Shown one piece after another: positions 55,601-64,000 of a DNA stretch of 64,000 bases. The position numbers and the translations under genes were made by a program. The stretch lies in contig NZ_CAMVTE010000005.1 of the NCBI RefSeq assembly GCF_947170395.1, forward strand, positions 1 to 64,000, read 5' to 3'. The stretch's first letter is position 1. Every line of letters begins with the position of its first letter. A model generated the notes under the pieces. That model did not search any database and was not told where the DNA came from. It saw only the letters and a program-made list of their open reading frames with translations. This stretch comes from an uncultured Methanobrevibacter sp. GTDB lineage: Archaea; Methanobacteriota; Methanobacteria; Methanobacteriales; Methanobacteriaceae.

Positions 55601-58600
55601 TTTTCAAATATCTTATTCAGCCTGTCTTCTGGAATTTCATCATATTCCAAATCATCAACGCCCCAATCATCATTTTCAATGATTGAAATATCCTTCATCA
55701 AGGTATTTTCATCGAATGTTTGGAACTTGTTTAAGACAATGCGGATACAATCAAGGAAAGTATCAATTAAAGTATCGGAGTACAATTGATCGTTGTATTC
55801 ACAGAAAATTCTGTATTGGTTATCTACTTCAACCACATTTAGACTTATTTTAAATTTCAATCCATCATAATCAAGTGATTGTCTTTCAACGTTCATTCCA
55901 CCGATTTCAATATCTTCAATGATTTTTCCATGATATGCATATAATATCTCAGGTGTGATGTCGAATTCATTTGAAATTTCAGTTAATGGATATGAAGAGT
56001 AAGCCAATACATTCAGCCATTCACCGTTAACATATTCGAAGTATTCATTAATAGTCAAATCAGAATTTAACTTTAAAGCTAAAGGTAGGGTTTTAACCAT
56101 CATGGCAAGTGTTTTTTGTTGGTTTGGATTGAACCGGCCATTTGTAATTGTTGCAATCAATGTATCTCTTTTATAAACAAATTTGTTTAAAACAAAAGAA
56201 GTTGCAGCAAGGAATAAATTATTTTGGCTGATGTTTGATTTTAAACAGAATTCGTCAATAGCTTCTTTATCCAAGAAAATATCCTCAACTGCGGCTTTGC
56301 CTTGAGATTCATCACCATTGATGTCCTGTGCGATTACTGTTGCATCATCAAATTCTTTGATTTTGTTAGAGAAAAATAACTCGGATTCTTTGTACAGGCT
56401 TGATTGTTCTATTTTGATTTCGTTCAATGAATATTCAAATCCATCAAGTTCTTCAAGTTCATAATCCTTGCCATCGTAGATTTTAGCAATTTCATCAAAT
56501 AATATGTTAAGTGAAGTTCCGTCAACGATAATATGGTGGAAATCAGCCAGAAGCATGGAATCTCCAACTATTTTGAATCTAAAGAGAGGTCCTTCTTCCA
56601 GTTTGAATGGCTGTACAAATTCATCCAAATCAACTTCCCCGACCATTTCAATCATGTCATCGACTTTCAAGTTATCCCTTCTCTGCTGGTAAACTTCTCC
56701 GTTTTCCATTACAATTCTTGTCTTTAAATAAGGGTGATTATCAATCGCTTTATTTATTGATGACTTTAGCCTTTCAGCATCGATACCTTCATCGAATTCC
56801 ATTTTCTTTGGAAGGTTGTATGCAGTGTTTTCCGGGTCTTTGATACAGTCAAAGTAAACTCCAAGCTGATTTGAAGTCAATGGATATAATTCTTGGATAT
56901 CTCCTTTTTCGTCATCGGCAATGTTGATTTCAGAAGCTATCTTCTCAATTGTCTTATAGCTTAGGATTTCTGTAACGTTCATTTGAGCGTTCAGATTGTT
57001 GTAAATTGCTGAAGTCAATTTAATTACTGACAGTGAAGTCAATCCTATGCTGAATAAATCAGTATTTACACCAAACTCATCAATACCTAAAATTTCAGAA
57101 ACCATGTTGAACAGTTCTTTTTCAATATCTGTTCTTGGTTTTATGAATTCATCGACATCAATTTCAGGATCGGGCAAGTTTTTAAAGTCTGTTTTTCCAT
57201 TTGGTGTTTTTGGGAATTCTTCAAGTTGTGTGAAATATGATGGCACCATATATTCAGGCAATGAATCGGTCAGGTGCTGTTTTAAGTCGTCCATATCAAT
57301 GGCTGCAGTTGCTGTGAAATAAGCGCATAAATGTTCAATGGAATTGATTTTTTTAACCACGACTTTTGAGAGAGTGACATTTTCATAGTTTGCAAGGGAT
57401 CCTTCGATTTCTGACAGTTCTATTCTCAAACCTCTGAGTTTGATTTGAGTGTCGTTACGTCCCAATACATATAACTCTCCATCATAGTCTTTTTTACCTA
57501 AATCTCCAGTGTTATAGTAGGCAATATTATTTAATTGCATGAATACCTTTTCAGTCTGTTCTGGATTGTTCAAATATCCTCTGGCTATTCCTGCACCACC
57601 TACATAGATTTCACCGGATGCATATGGAGGTAACTGATTTCCGTCAATATCCATAACCTTATCCACCACATTCAGCATTTTCCATCCTGCAGTAACTTTA
57701 GGAGAATCAATTAGTTTATAATGTGATGCTATTGTTACTTCTGTCGGTCCGTATGAGTTGTAGATATCTGCTGTAGTGTATTTTGACAGTCTGTCAAATA
57801 GTACTGGTGGGAATCCTTCACCTCCCACAACAATAACATTGCAGTTGCCGACAACTTCCTGAATCTCTTCTAACTGCAGGTATTCAAGCAGCCTTGTCGG
57901 TGTTGAACCGAAACCTTCTGCATCACTTGTTTTGAATAGTTCAACCAATTGCAAAGGATCAATGGCCTGTTCATCATTAGCGAACACTACAGGCAGACCA
58001 TTCAATATTGTACCAAAGATTTCCCTTAAAAATACAATGAATGAAACAGTGGAAATTGAAATGAACTTATTGCACTTATGATTCAGCTCGTAAATCGGAA
58101 CATTTTCTTCTACATTGGCAATATAGTTTGAAATTCCCATATGGGTAATCATCACGCCTTTTGGTTTTCCGGTTGAACCTGAAGTGTAAATCAAGAAACA
58201 TAAATTGTCAGGGGTCAAATCAACATCCGGGTTGGAATCATCATCTTCACTAAGAAGTTCGTCAACATTGATTCTGTTTGAGCCGTCATAATCAATTTCA
58301 GATGAGGTGATGACAAATTTGGAATCACTGTCTTCAAGGATTTGGTTGATTCTGTTTTTCGGATAATTAGGGTCGATTGGAATGAATGCCGCTCCAGCTT
58401 TGATGATACCAAAAACAGCAGCAATCAAATCGCTGTTTCTTCTCATCATAAACATTACTCTGTCTTCAACATCGACTCCTCTTTTGATTAAAGCGTTAGC
58501 AATCTTATTTGCTTTTTTGTTTAGCTCATCATAAGTCAAATCACCGTCTTCTGCATAGAGAATTGTTTTATCCGGATTTTCAATAGCGATGTTTTCAAAT

Positions 58601-60465
58601 ATTCTGTTTATAATTCCTTCGTTTGCAAGTTTAATTTCAAAGTCTTCATCCAATTCCAAAGTCTCACAGATGGAAATATCTTTAAGTAATTCGTCCTCTG
58701 ATGAGAACTTGTCAAATAAAACATCCATTGCCTTAAGGAATTCATCCATCAGTTCTTTTGAATAGAATGATTCATCATAGCTAATGTTAATCTTACCGCT
58801 TTCAAAATTGAATACCAGCTTATAGTCTTTGACATCATACTCATCTTCAAAGAATAATATTTCACTTTCAAAGTCTAATTTTTGATTGTTTAAAAGCGGA
58901 TAATTCTTATATTCTTCAAATGATTGTTTGAAATCATCCAAAAACTCACGAACAGAAAGGTCGGTGTTAAAGTGATATCCTGCCGCAACACGATTGTATG
59001 CAATCAGAATGTCTTTTGAAAATGAGAATTTGACTAGATTAAATAAGAATGTTGCAAGCAATAGCTTTTCTTTTGATAAACGGTATTGATTGGCAAGATT
59101 TTTTAATTTATCGATGTCTATTGGTTTTGATATAATTTTATAGTTTACTTCATCACCGCTCACGTCAGGTGAAATGGCGGTTGGATTATCAAATGAGTTG
59201 ATTAGATTATTGTAGTAATTTTCTGCCTTGAAAAACTCAACTACATTAACATCATAATCCCTGCATTTTTTAGATGAATCTTTACTGACTTGTTTTACCA
59301 AACTTTTAAGTCCTGAAGCCATTGCATCTATTTCATTTGAGCTGAAACAGGATTTGTCATATTCTATAAATATTGATTGCAATCCTTTTTCATCCGAATA
59401 GTTCTTGTTTATTCTGAAGTGAAGTGGGAATTTGATGTCCTTTTGTAGTGTTAGGAATTTTGAATCATAATCTGTGGAATTTGAAACAATTGAAATCATG
59501 GAAATGCAATCAGGATCAATTCCGACATTTCTCAAATCTGTTGTGTACTCACTGAACTGCAGTTTTGCATGAGATAAACCCTCTTTTAAAACGGATTTTG
59601 AATATTCAAGCAATTCCTCAAATGTTAAATCCTCATCATATTCAAGTCTTAATGGAATTGTGTTTACAAACATTCCAAGTGCATCATCCTGATTAAAGTA
59701 TCTTCCGTGAACGGAGGTATTCAGTACAATGTCTTTAAACTGTTCATTGTCTTTTTTGGATTTTGAAAGGTATAAAAAATTAAGTGCCAATGCTGTGACA
59801 AAAGGGGAATATCCCAAATCTGGGGCATTATCCAAAAGGACTTCAAAGTATCCAAGTTGTGAATCATCAAATGAATACCAATCCTGTGAATAATCCTTTA
59901 ATGTATCAAGCCAATATTTCTTATCATCACTGGCTTCATTTGATTTCAAATAATCCAATTCAGCATTTACATATGTTTCATATGAATAATCTATTGGGAC
60001 ATATTCGGCATTGTTTTTTTGAGCTTCAATGTATTTTTCAATTTCCCTTGGAACGATTGAATAAAGTGAAGTTCCATCAAGCAGTATATGCTGGACAACA
60101 CCAATAAGAATGCATGATGAATCATTTTTTAAAATGGCCCATTTGTATAGTGGGCAATCAAAGACATCGTCAAAGGGGTTTTCCAGATAATCTTTGATAA
60201 ATTCATCAATGTTATCTGAAACATCGAATGTTTCAACATTCACTTCTCCATCAGCATAATATTGTTTAAAGTCCCCTGACTCATCATGTTTAATTTGCAA
60301 ATTCAAATAATTCCGGCAAATAAATTCAACAGCTATTTTTACATTTTCAAAATCCTCTAAATCATAATCTTTTCTAAATTTCAGATAAAATGAGTCATTG
60401 TGAGGATTATTTATTTCAGAAAACAGCAACATTTTCTGAGACGAAGATAAATCAAATAAATTCAT
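52651..60465 (-). CDS. Non-ribosomal peptide synthetase, C-A-T-C-A-T-thioester reductase (2604 aa)
   Basis: C1 QHILLDG; A1 LIYTSGSTGKPKGVMITH, NSYGPTEVT; T1 DLFSIGLTSL; C2 FHHIIVDG; A2 LIYTSGSTGLPKGVILEH, NMYGPTETT; T2 FFEIGGTSL; reductase LTGATGFLGIHVLREL...YLSSKFLAE. Confidence 0.97.
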   Translation of the reverse strand: MNLFDLSSSQKMLLFSEINNPHNDSFYLKFRKDYDLEDFENVKIAVEFICRNYLNLQIKHDESGDFKQYYADGEVNVETFDVSDNIDEFIKDYLENPFDDVFDCPLYKWAILKNDSSCILIGVVQHILLDGTSLYSIVPREIEKYIEAQKNNAEYVPIDYSYETYVNAELDYLKSNEASDDKKYWLDTLKDYSQDWYSFDDSQLGYFEVLLDNAPDLGYSPFVTALALNFLYLSKSKKDNEQFKDIVLNTSVHGRYFNQDDALGMFVNTIPLRLEYDEDLTFEELLEYSKSVLKEGLSHAKLQFSEYTTDLRNVGIDPDCISMISIVSNSTDYDSKFLTLQKDIKFPLHFRINKNYSDEKGLQSIFIEYDKSCFSSNEIDAMASGLKSLVKQVSKDSSKKCRDYDVNVVEFFKAENYYNNLINSFDNPTAISPDVSGDEVNYKIISKPIDIDKLKNLANQYRLSKEKLLLATFLFNLVKFSFSKDILIAYNRVAAGYHFNTDLSVREFLDDFKQSFEEYKNYPLLNNQKLDFESEILFFEDEYDVKDYKLVFNFESGKINISYDESFYSKELMDEFLKAMDVLFDKFSSEDELLKDISICETLELDEDFEIKLANEGIINRIFENIAIENPDKTILYAEDGDLTYDELNKKANKIANALIKRGVDVEDRVMFMMRRNSDLIAAVFGIIKAGAAFIPIDPNYPKNRINQILEDSDSKFVITSSEIDYDGSNRINVDELLSEDDDSNPDVDLTPDNLCFLIYTSGSTGKPKGVMITHMGISNYIANVEENVPIYELNHKCNKFISISTVSFIVFLREIFGTILNGLPVVFANDEQAIDPLQLVELFKTSDAEGFGSTPTRLLEYLQLEEIQEVVGNCNVIVVGGEGFPPVLFDRLSKYTTADIYNSYGPTEVTIASHYKLIDSPKVTAGWKMLNVVDKVMDIDGNQLPPYASGEIYVGGAGIARGYLNNPEQTEKVFMQLNNIAYYNTGDLGKKDYDGELYVLGRNDTQIKLRGLRIELSEIEGSLANYENVTLSKVVVKKINSIEHLCAYFTATAAIDMDDLKQHLTDSLPEYMVPSYFTQLEEFPKTPNGKTDFKNLPDPEIDVDEFIKPRTDIEKELFNMVSEILGIDEFGVNTDLFSIGLTSLSVIKLTSAIYNNLNAQMNVTEILSYKTIEKIASEINIADDEKGDIQELYPLTSNQLGVYFDCIKDPENTAYNLPKKMEFDEGIDAERLKSSINKAIDNHPYLKTRIVMENGEVYQQRRDNLKVDDMIEMVGEVDLDEFVQPFKLEEGPLFRFKIVGDSMLLADFHHIIVDGTSLNILFDEIAKIYDGKDYELEELDGFEYSLNEIKIEQSSLYKESELFFSNKIKEFDDATVIAQDINGDESQGKAAVEDIFLDKEAIDEFCLKSNISQNNLFLAATSFVLNKFVYKRDTLIATITNGRFNPNQQKTLAMMVKTLPLALKLNSDLTINEYFEYVNGEWLNVLAYSSYPLTEISNEFDITPEILYAYHGKIIEDIEIGGMNVERQSLDYDGLKFKISLNVVEVDNQYRIFCEYNDQLYSDTLIDTFLDCIRIVLNKFQTFDENTLMKDISIIENDDWGVDDLEYDEIPEDRLNKIFENQVELHPDRIILYATDGEFTYDELNKKANRIAHSLIEKGVGPEDRVMFILNRNSNVIASIFGILKSGAAFIPVDSEYPSERIEHVLTDSESKFIIVDDVIEKKCIDLSEYSENLLDVNELLKHEDTSNPNPDVHANNMAYLIYTSGSTGLPKGVILEHGNIANFVYPDPRNVCTYELVHNLEKEDYKVLSTTTVAFDVFQQELMGSLLNGVPMVFANDMEYKDPIEMMDLIHRSGANVYIATPSRLLQYLEIEAMQETMYGFKVYIHAGEPFSQRLYELLSENSNGKLFNMYGPTETTVYCNGQLLESSDIHIGKELFNVHEKVMDFDSNPLPPNVIGELYIAGKGVSREYLNRPEKNAEAYEVINGIRFYRSGDFVKVTEDGDYYVFGRMDNQIKLRGLRIEIGEIEVGLSKYPGIKSVAVVVKKIKGNDHLCAYFTVHDDYKDENREENGYSIDIEDLKASLAEKLVYYMVPTVYMELDEMPQTVNGKTDLRNLPEPVLITEYVAPENDVEAFFANLFAEILGLDEVSATDSFFEIGGTSLLVTKITMEALNHNYNLNYGDVFSNPTPRALSEFILSDETLEKKSELSYDYSQINDLLKKNNLETILNGEIQDSLGNVLLTGATGFLGIHVLRELLENETGDIYCFIRANKVLSGEERLKSLLFYYFSDEYENLFGERLHIIEGDITNFEDFEKLVSEKIDAVVNCAANVKHFSSGTDIEDINLGGVINGLKFAKMKNAKYVQVSTYSIAGESINNYPPVDVKFTENDLFIGQAVDNQYLSSKFLAERAVLEAAVNDDLDVKIMRVGNLMARSSDSEFQINFESNGFINRLKAFVTIGKMPYSMLMNNVEFSPIDMTAKAIVNLSKTPKECTVFHPYDHHSICFGDIIDIIKPLGLDIEPCEEDDYQNALDDALADKSKQEGVSGLITSIGSGKVKKIWMPVDNTYTVQALYRLGIKWPFISEEYIYNFVKFLDDLDFFSV

Positions 60466-60508
60466 TTCAATTCCCCAGTTTTTTAATTTTTTTAAAACTA
60501 ATTGTATT

Positions 60509-60543
60509 TATATTAAACAAAATATTTAAAATTAATATAAAAC
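60509..60543. promoter_or_regulatory. Symmetrical divergent TATA boxes between the NRPS and STAS genes
   Basis: TTTATATTAA (60509-60518) / TTAATATAAA (60534-60543): perfect 10-bp inverted repeat, 15-bp spacer. Confidence 0.5.
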
Positions 60544-60556
60544 TAAAATAGTATTA

Positions 60557-60865
60557 GTGATTATCATGAATATTATTAAAAATTATGATGAAAAAGAATT
60601 AACATTATCTGTTGAGGGCCGTATTGATACAATTACTTCCCAAGAGTTGGATAATGAAATCAATGAAGAGTTAGGTAATTTTGATTCATTAATAATGGAT
60701 TTCACTGATTTGGAATACATTTCAAGTGCTGGTCTTAGAGTTTTAATTGCAACCCAAAAGAAATTAAAAGAAGATGATGTTCCATTCGTTATTAAAAATG
60801 TTAATGATGCAGTCGGTGAAATATTCAGAATGTCCGGTTTTGACAAAATTCTTAAGATAGAATGA
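60557..60865 (+). CDS. STAS-domain anti-sigma-factor-antagonist-like protein (RsbV/SpoIIAA type)
   Basis: LSVEGRIDTITSQELDNEI...LIMDFTDLEYISSAGLRVLIATQKKLK. Confidence 0.94.
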   Translation: MIIMNIIKNYDEKELTLSVEGRIDTITSQELDNEINEELGNFDSLIMDFTDLEYISSAGLRVLIATQKKLKEDDVPFVIKNVNDAVGEIFRMSGFDKILKIE

Positions 60866-61239
60866 ATTCAATAACTTTAAAACCAGAATTGACAGAATTA
60901 TATGTTTTAAATGAGTTTATTTTAAATGAACTTCCCGAAGAAAATCTTCAAGTCAATTTCATTGTTGAAGAAATATTCGTCAATATAGTCCATTACTCAA
61001 ATACAGAATTCATTACAGTTAATGTTGAATATGAAAATCCATCATTGATTTTGGAGTTTATTGACAACGGAATAGAATTCAATCCTCTTTTAAAAGAAAA
61101 TCCAGATCTTCCTGACAGTATTGATGATGCTCAAATTGGAGGTTTGGGCATTTTTTTAACTAAAGAAATAGCTGATGAACTTGATTACCATTATATAAAT
61201 GGTGAAAATCACTTGAAAATAATTAAAAAAGTGGAATGA
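60862..61239 (+). CDS. RsbW/SpoIIAB-like HATPase serine kinase
   Basis: NFIVEEIFVNIVHYS (N box), FIDNGIEFNP (G1), IGGLGIFLTKEIAD (G2); ATGA overlap with STAS. Confidence 0.92.
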   Translation: MNSITLKPELTELYVLNEFILNELPEENLQVNFIVEEIFVNIVHYSNTEFITVNVEYENPSLILEFIDNGIEFNPLLKENPDLPDSIDDAQIGGLGIFLTKEIADELDYHYINGENHLKIIKKVE

Positions 61240-63110
61240 TGAAATCTAAACTGAAAAAAATAGCAATATCATTTATATTAATGATAATGGTCCATTATGC
61301 GCTTTCTCCAGATATATTTTGGAACCTTGGGATACAAAGTCCTCATGTGGGATTATTATTTGTTTTAGGATTGTTATTGGGACCTTATGGCGCTTTAGGT
61401 GCAGTATCAGCAAATATTATACTGGATTTATTGGATGGATTTACACTTATTGAAATGCTTCCTTCAGCTATTTTTACTTTTGGAATTTCCTATTTGGCAT
61501 ACAAACTTTGGTATTCCGGCTTTAGAACTGATAAAATTACAAAACCTGCATTAGATAACATGTACCATCTCGGTATGTTTTCATTAATCATGATAATATG
61601 CGGACTTATATATTCTGTAGTGCATGGGAATTTAATGGGATTTATTATCGGCTCTGAAATAGACGAATTTATTTCCGTCGTTTATTTTATGAACTTTATT
61701 AATATAGGATTTATCTTTGGAATACTATTCATTTGGATTTCCAAAAAAATCGATTTTATAGAAACTCCAAAAACATCCAAAAAGAAAGTTAACAAAAAGT
61801 TATATCAAATATTATTTTGTTCATTAATGATTGTAACCATTTTCACAGCAATTTCCTTTGTCATGGATGTAAATGAAAACATTCTGCTTGGGGAACTGAT
61901 ACTGACTGGAATTTTATTATTCGGTTATCTGACAAAACCTTTTACATATGAAATTCAGCCAAATGTTGAAAATACAATAACCGAAAAGATTATAAAAAAT
62001 TTTCTCCTGATAACATTAGTAATTGCCGTTATGGGACTGGCAATTTCTTTTTTAAGTATTAATTTTATATCTCACATTGATAATGGCAACATCTACTTAA
62101 TTTTAATGCCCGCACTTATCCTAACTGATACAATCATAATTTTATTCTTTATTCCAGGACTCCTGATTTTAAGATATATTGAAAATAAGGTAATGAAACC
62201 GATTTTGGCATTTTCTGAAATCGAAGGATTCATTAATGAAAATGAAAAAATAGAAAGTGAAGGTTTGGTGGAAATTTATTCCAAATATCTCAATGAGCAA
62301 AATGAAATCGGAACACTCGCCTTTTCATACACCGAACTGATTAAACACAACAATAATTATATTGAGAATATCCATAAAATTGAAGGTGAAAAGGAGCGTA
62401 TAAAAGCTGAGCTTGATATTGCAACAAAAATTCAGGCCGCAAACTTGCCAACCGAATCAATCAAAACTGAAGATTTTAAAGTTAATGGTTATTCCCAACC
62501 TGCAAGAGAAGTCGGAGGAGACTTCTTTGACTATTACATGATTGATGAGGATAATTTGGCTATTGTGATTGGAGATGCATCAGGTAAAGGAGTTCCAGCA
62601 GCAATTATTGCAATGATTACTCAGGTGATAATCAAACAGATATTATATCATTATCAAGATCCGTCAAAAGTTTTACGCCTGCTCAACAATCAGCTGTGTG
62701 AAAAAAACTCCGAATCAATGTTTTTAACATTGTGGCTTGGAATCTACAACCGAACAACTAAAAAATTAACATTTTCAAATGCAGGACACAATCCGCCATT
62801 AATAAAAGAAAATAGTAAATTTAAATATTTGGATATTGATACTGGAATCGTCTTAGGAATTATGGAAGACTTTGACTATGTATTGGAAGAGATTATTCTG
62901 GAAGATGAAATAGTATTATATACTGACGGAATAACTGATGCAAACAATGAAGATGATGAAATGTACGGTGAGGACAGACTTTTAAACTTCTTCAACGAAT
63001 TTGAAAGTGAAAACGACCCAATCAGACCGTTATTAAAGAACATCCATAATTTTACTCGCGATGCAGAACAGTTTGATGATATGACATTATTGTATTTAAG
63101 GATAAAATGA
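61236..63110 (+). CDS. Membrane-bound SpoIIE/RsbU-type PP2C phosphatase
   Basis: N-terminal multi-TM; AREVGGDFFDYYMIDEDNLAIVIGDASGKGVPAA...FSNAGHNPPLI...VLYTDGITDANN. Confidence 0.94.
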   Translation: MMKSKLKKIAISFILMIMVHYALSPDIFWNLGIQSPHVGLLFVLGLLLGPYGALGAVSANIILDLLDGFTLIEMLPSAIFTFGISYLAYKLWYSGFRTDKITKPALDNMYHLGMFSLIMIICGLIYSVVHGNLMGFIIGSEIDEFISVVYFMNFINIGFIFGILFIWISKKIDFIETPKTSKKKVNKKLYQILFCSLMIVTIFTAISFVMDVNENILLGELILTGILLFGYLTKPFTYEIQPNVENTITEKIIKNFLLITLVIAVMGLAISFLSINFISHIDNGNIYLILMPALILTDTIIILFFIPGLLILRYIENKVMKPILAFSEIEGFINENEKIESEGLVEIYSKYLNEQNEIGTLAFSYTELIKHNNNYIENIHKIEGEKERIKAELDIATKIQAANLPTESIKTEDFKVNGYSQPAREVGGDFFDYYMIDEDNLAIVIGDASGKGVPAAIIAMITQVIIKQILYHYQDPSKVLRLLNNQLCEKNSESMFLTLWLGIYNRTTKKLTFSNAGHNPPLIKENSKFKYLDIDTGIVLGIMEDFDYVLEEIILEDEIVLYTDGITDANNEDDEMYGEDRLLNFFNEFESENDPIRPLLKNIHNFTRDAEQFDDMTLLYLRIK

Positions 63111-63739
63111 TTAGGTTAGCTTATTGCAATGTTGATGATTTGGATTTGAAAAAAGCTTATGGACTGGTTTCTAAAACTCGCCAGGAAAAAATTGATTTTT
63201 ACAGGTTTGAAAAGGATAAAAAGCTTAGTTGTGGCGTATATCTTCTTTTAAAAAAGCTATTGTCTGAGGAAAACATTACTGATCCTATCTTCAAATTCGA
63301 AAAATACGGCAAGGCATACATATCCAATCATGAAAACATTCATTTTAATTTAAGCCATTCCGGTAAAGTGGTTTTGTGCGCAATATCCGATAGGAATGTT
63401 GGCGTTGATGTCGAATATATTGACCGTAAAATTGATTTAAACATAGCCAAGCATTACTTCTACAACAGCGAATATAAAACTATCATGAATGCTGAAAACA
63501 GGCCGGAGAAATTTTTTGAATACTGGGTTTTAAAGGAAAGCTATATGAAATACACAGGCCTTGGAATGAATTTAAAACTGGACAGTTTTGAAATAATAAT
63601 TGAAGATAAAATAAGGCTTAAAAACGATGATGAAAATTTAAAGTTTAACTTATTTGACATTGAAAACTATAAAATCGGAATTGCCGGGCATTATGATTCT
63701 GTTGATTTAATTGAATATGATGTCGGGCAATTGTATTGA
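63107..63739 (+). CDS. 4'-phosphopantetheinyl transferase, Sfp type
   Basis: NVGVDVEYIDRKID...FFEYWVLKESYMKYTGLGM. Confidence 0.94.
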   Translation: MIRLAYCNVDDLDLKKAYGLVSKTRQEKIDFYRFEKDKKLSCGVYLLLKKLLSEENITDPIFKFEKYGKAYISNHENIHFNLSHSGKVVLCAISDRNVGVDVEYIDRKIDLNIAKHYFYNSEYKTIMNAENRPEKFFEYWVLKESYMKYTGLGMNLKLDSFEIIIEDKIRLKNDDENLKFNLFDIENYKIGIAGHYDSVDLIEYDVGQLY

Positions 63740-63750
63740 AAAAAATATTG

Positions 63751-63792
63751 GGATAATAATTAAAGGCTTAAGCTTTAATAATATCCTTTTTT
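63751..63792. terminator. Bidirectional hairpin terminator between the PPTase and TetR-like genes
   Basis: GGATA-ata-ATTAAAG-gcttaag-CTTTAAT-aa-TATCC-TTTTTT. Confidence 0.6.
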
Positions 63793-63798
63793 GCCTAT

Positions 63799-64000
63799 TC
63801 AAGGGTTAATGCCTTCAAACATTATGTTTATCAGGTCATCTGCATAATAATTTGTTTCAAAGTCAAGGTCTTTATTGTATATTTTCCATAATATGACTGA
63901 CTGGAACAGCATTCCAAAACACATGATTGCCAATGATTTAGGATTAACTTCTCTAATTATGCCCTTTTCTATTTTTATCTTGAAAAATTCTTCCAATTTA
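63799..64000 (-). CDS. TetR/AcrR-family regulator, C-terminal part only (runs off the window)
   Basis: EEFFKIKIEKGIIREVNPKSLAIMCFGMLFQSVILWKIYN resembles a TetR C-terminal ligand domain. Confidence 0.5.
   Translation of the reverse strand, partial: KLEEFFKIKIEKGIIREVNPKSLAIMCFGMLFQSVILWKIYNKDLDFETNYYADDLINIMFEGINP

Overview
Archaeal chromosome segment, most consistent with Methanobrevibacter (Methanobacteriales): low GC, pseudomurein-type Mur ligases, RfcS/RfcL, Hef, Get3/ArsA, adhesin-like protein and archaeal TATA boxes. Most of the window is housekeeping: S15, DHH/RecJ-like, aconitase-X, Mur ligases, Hef, PIN-KH ATPase, HisI, HisS, AroE, RfcL/RfcS, M48 protease, TrmI, LeuS, NadE, Get3, CbiE and YchF. 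Four accessory regions stand out. (1) About 50.9-63.7 kb: a divergent locus with a two-module NRPS (C-A-T-C-A-T-reductase), a MATE exporter with a degenerate RsbW-like HATPase tail, a complete STAS / RsbW-like kinase / SpoIIE-PP2C partner-switch set, and an Sfp-type PPTase. Archaea have no sigma factors, so the switch output is unknown; the fused HATPase tail on the exporter suggests the exporter may be the target. (2) About 33.5-37.9 kb: an AT-rich island with a ~420-bp near-identical duplication. Each copy carries a 26-codon hydrophobic/cationic mini-ORF with a potentially sequestered Shine-Dalgarno and a strongly structured RNA with its own TATA box and T-run. The copies flank a BRO-N-like gene with an apparent premature amber stop. 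(3) 43.3-45.4 kb: an HxlR / zinc-type macrodomain / SirTM-like sirtuin locus (ADP-ribosylation). (4) Palindromic operators shared between distant promoters. Calls rest on reading the sequence and motif knowledge only; no database searches were run.
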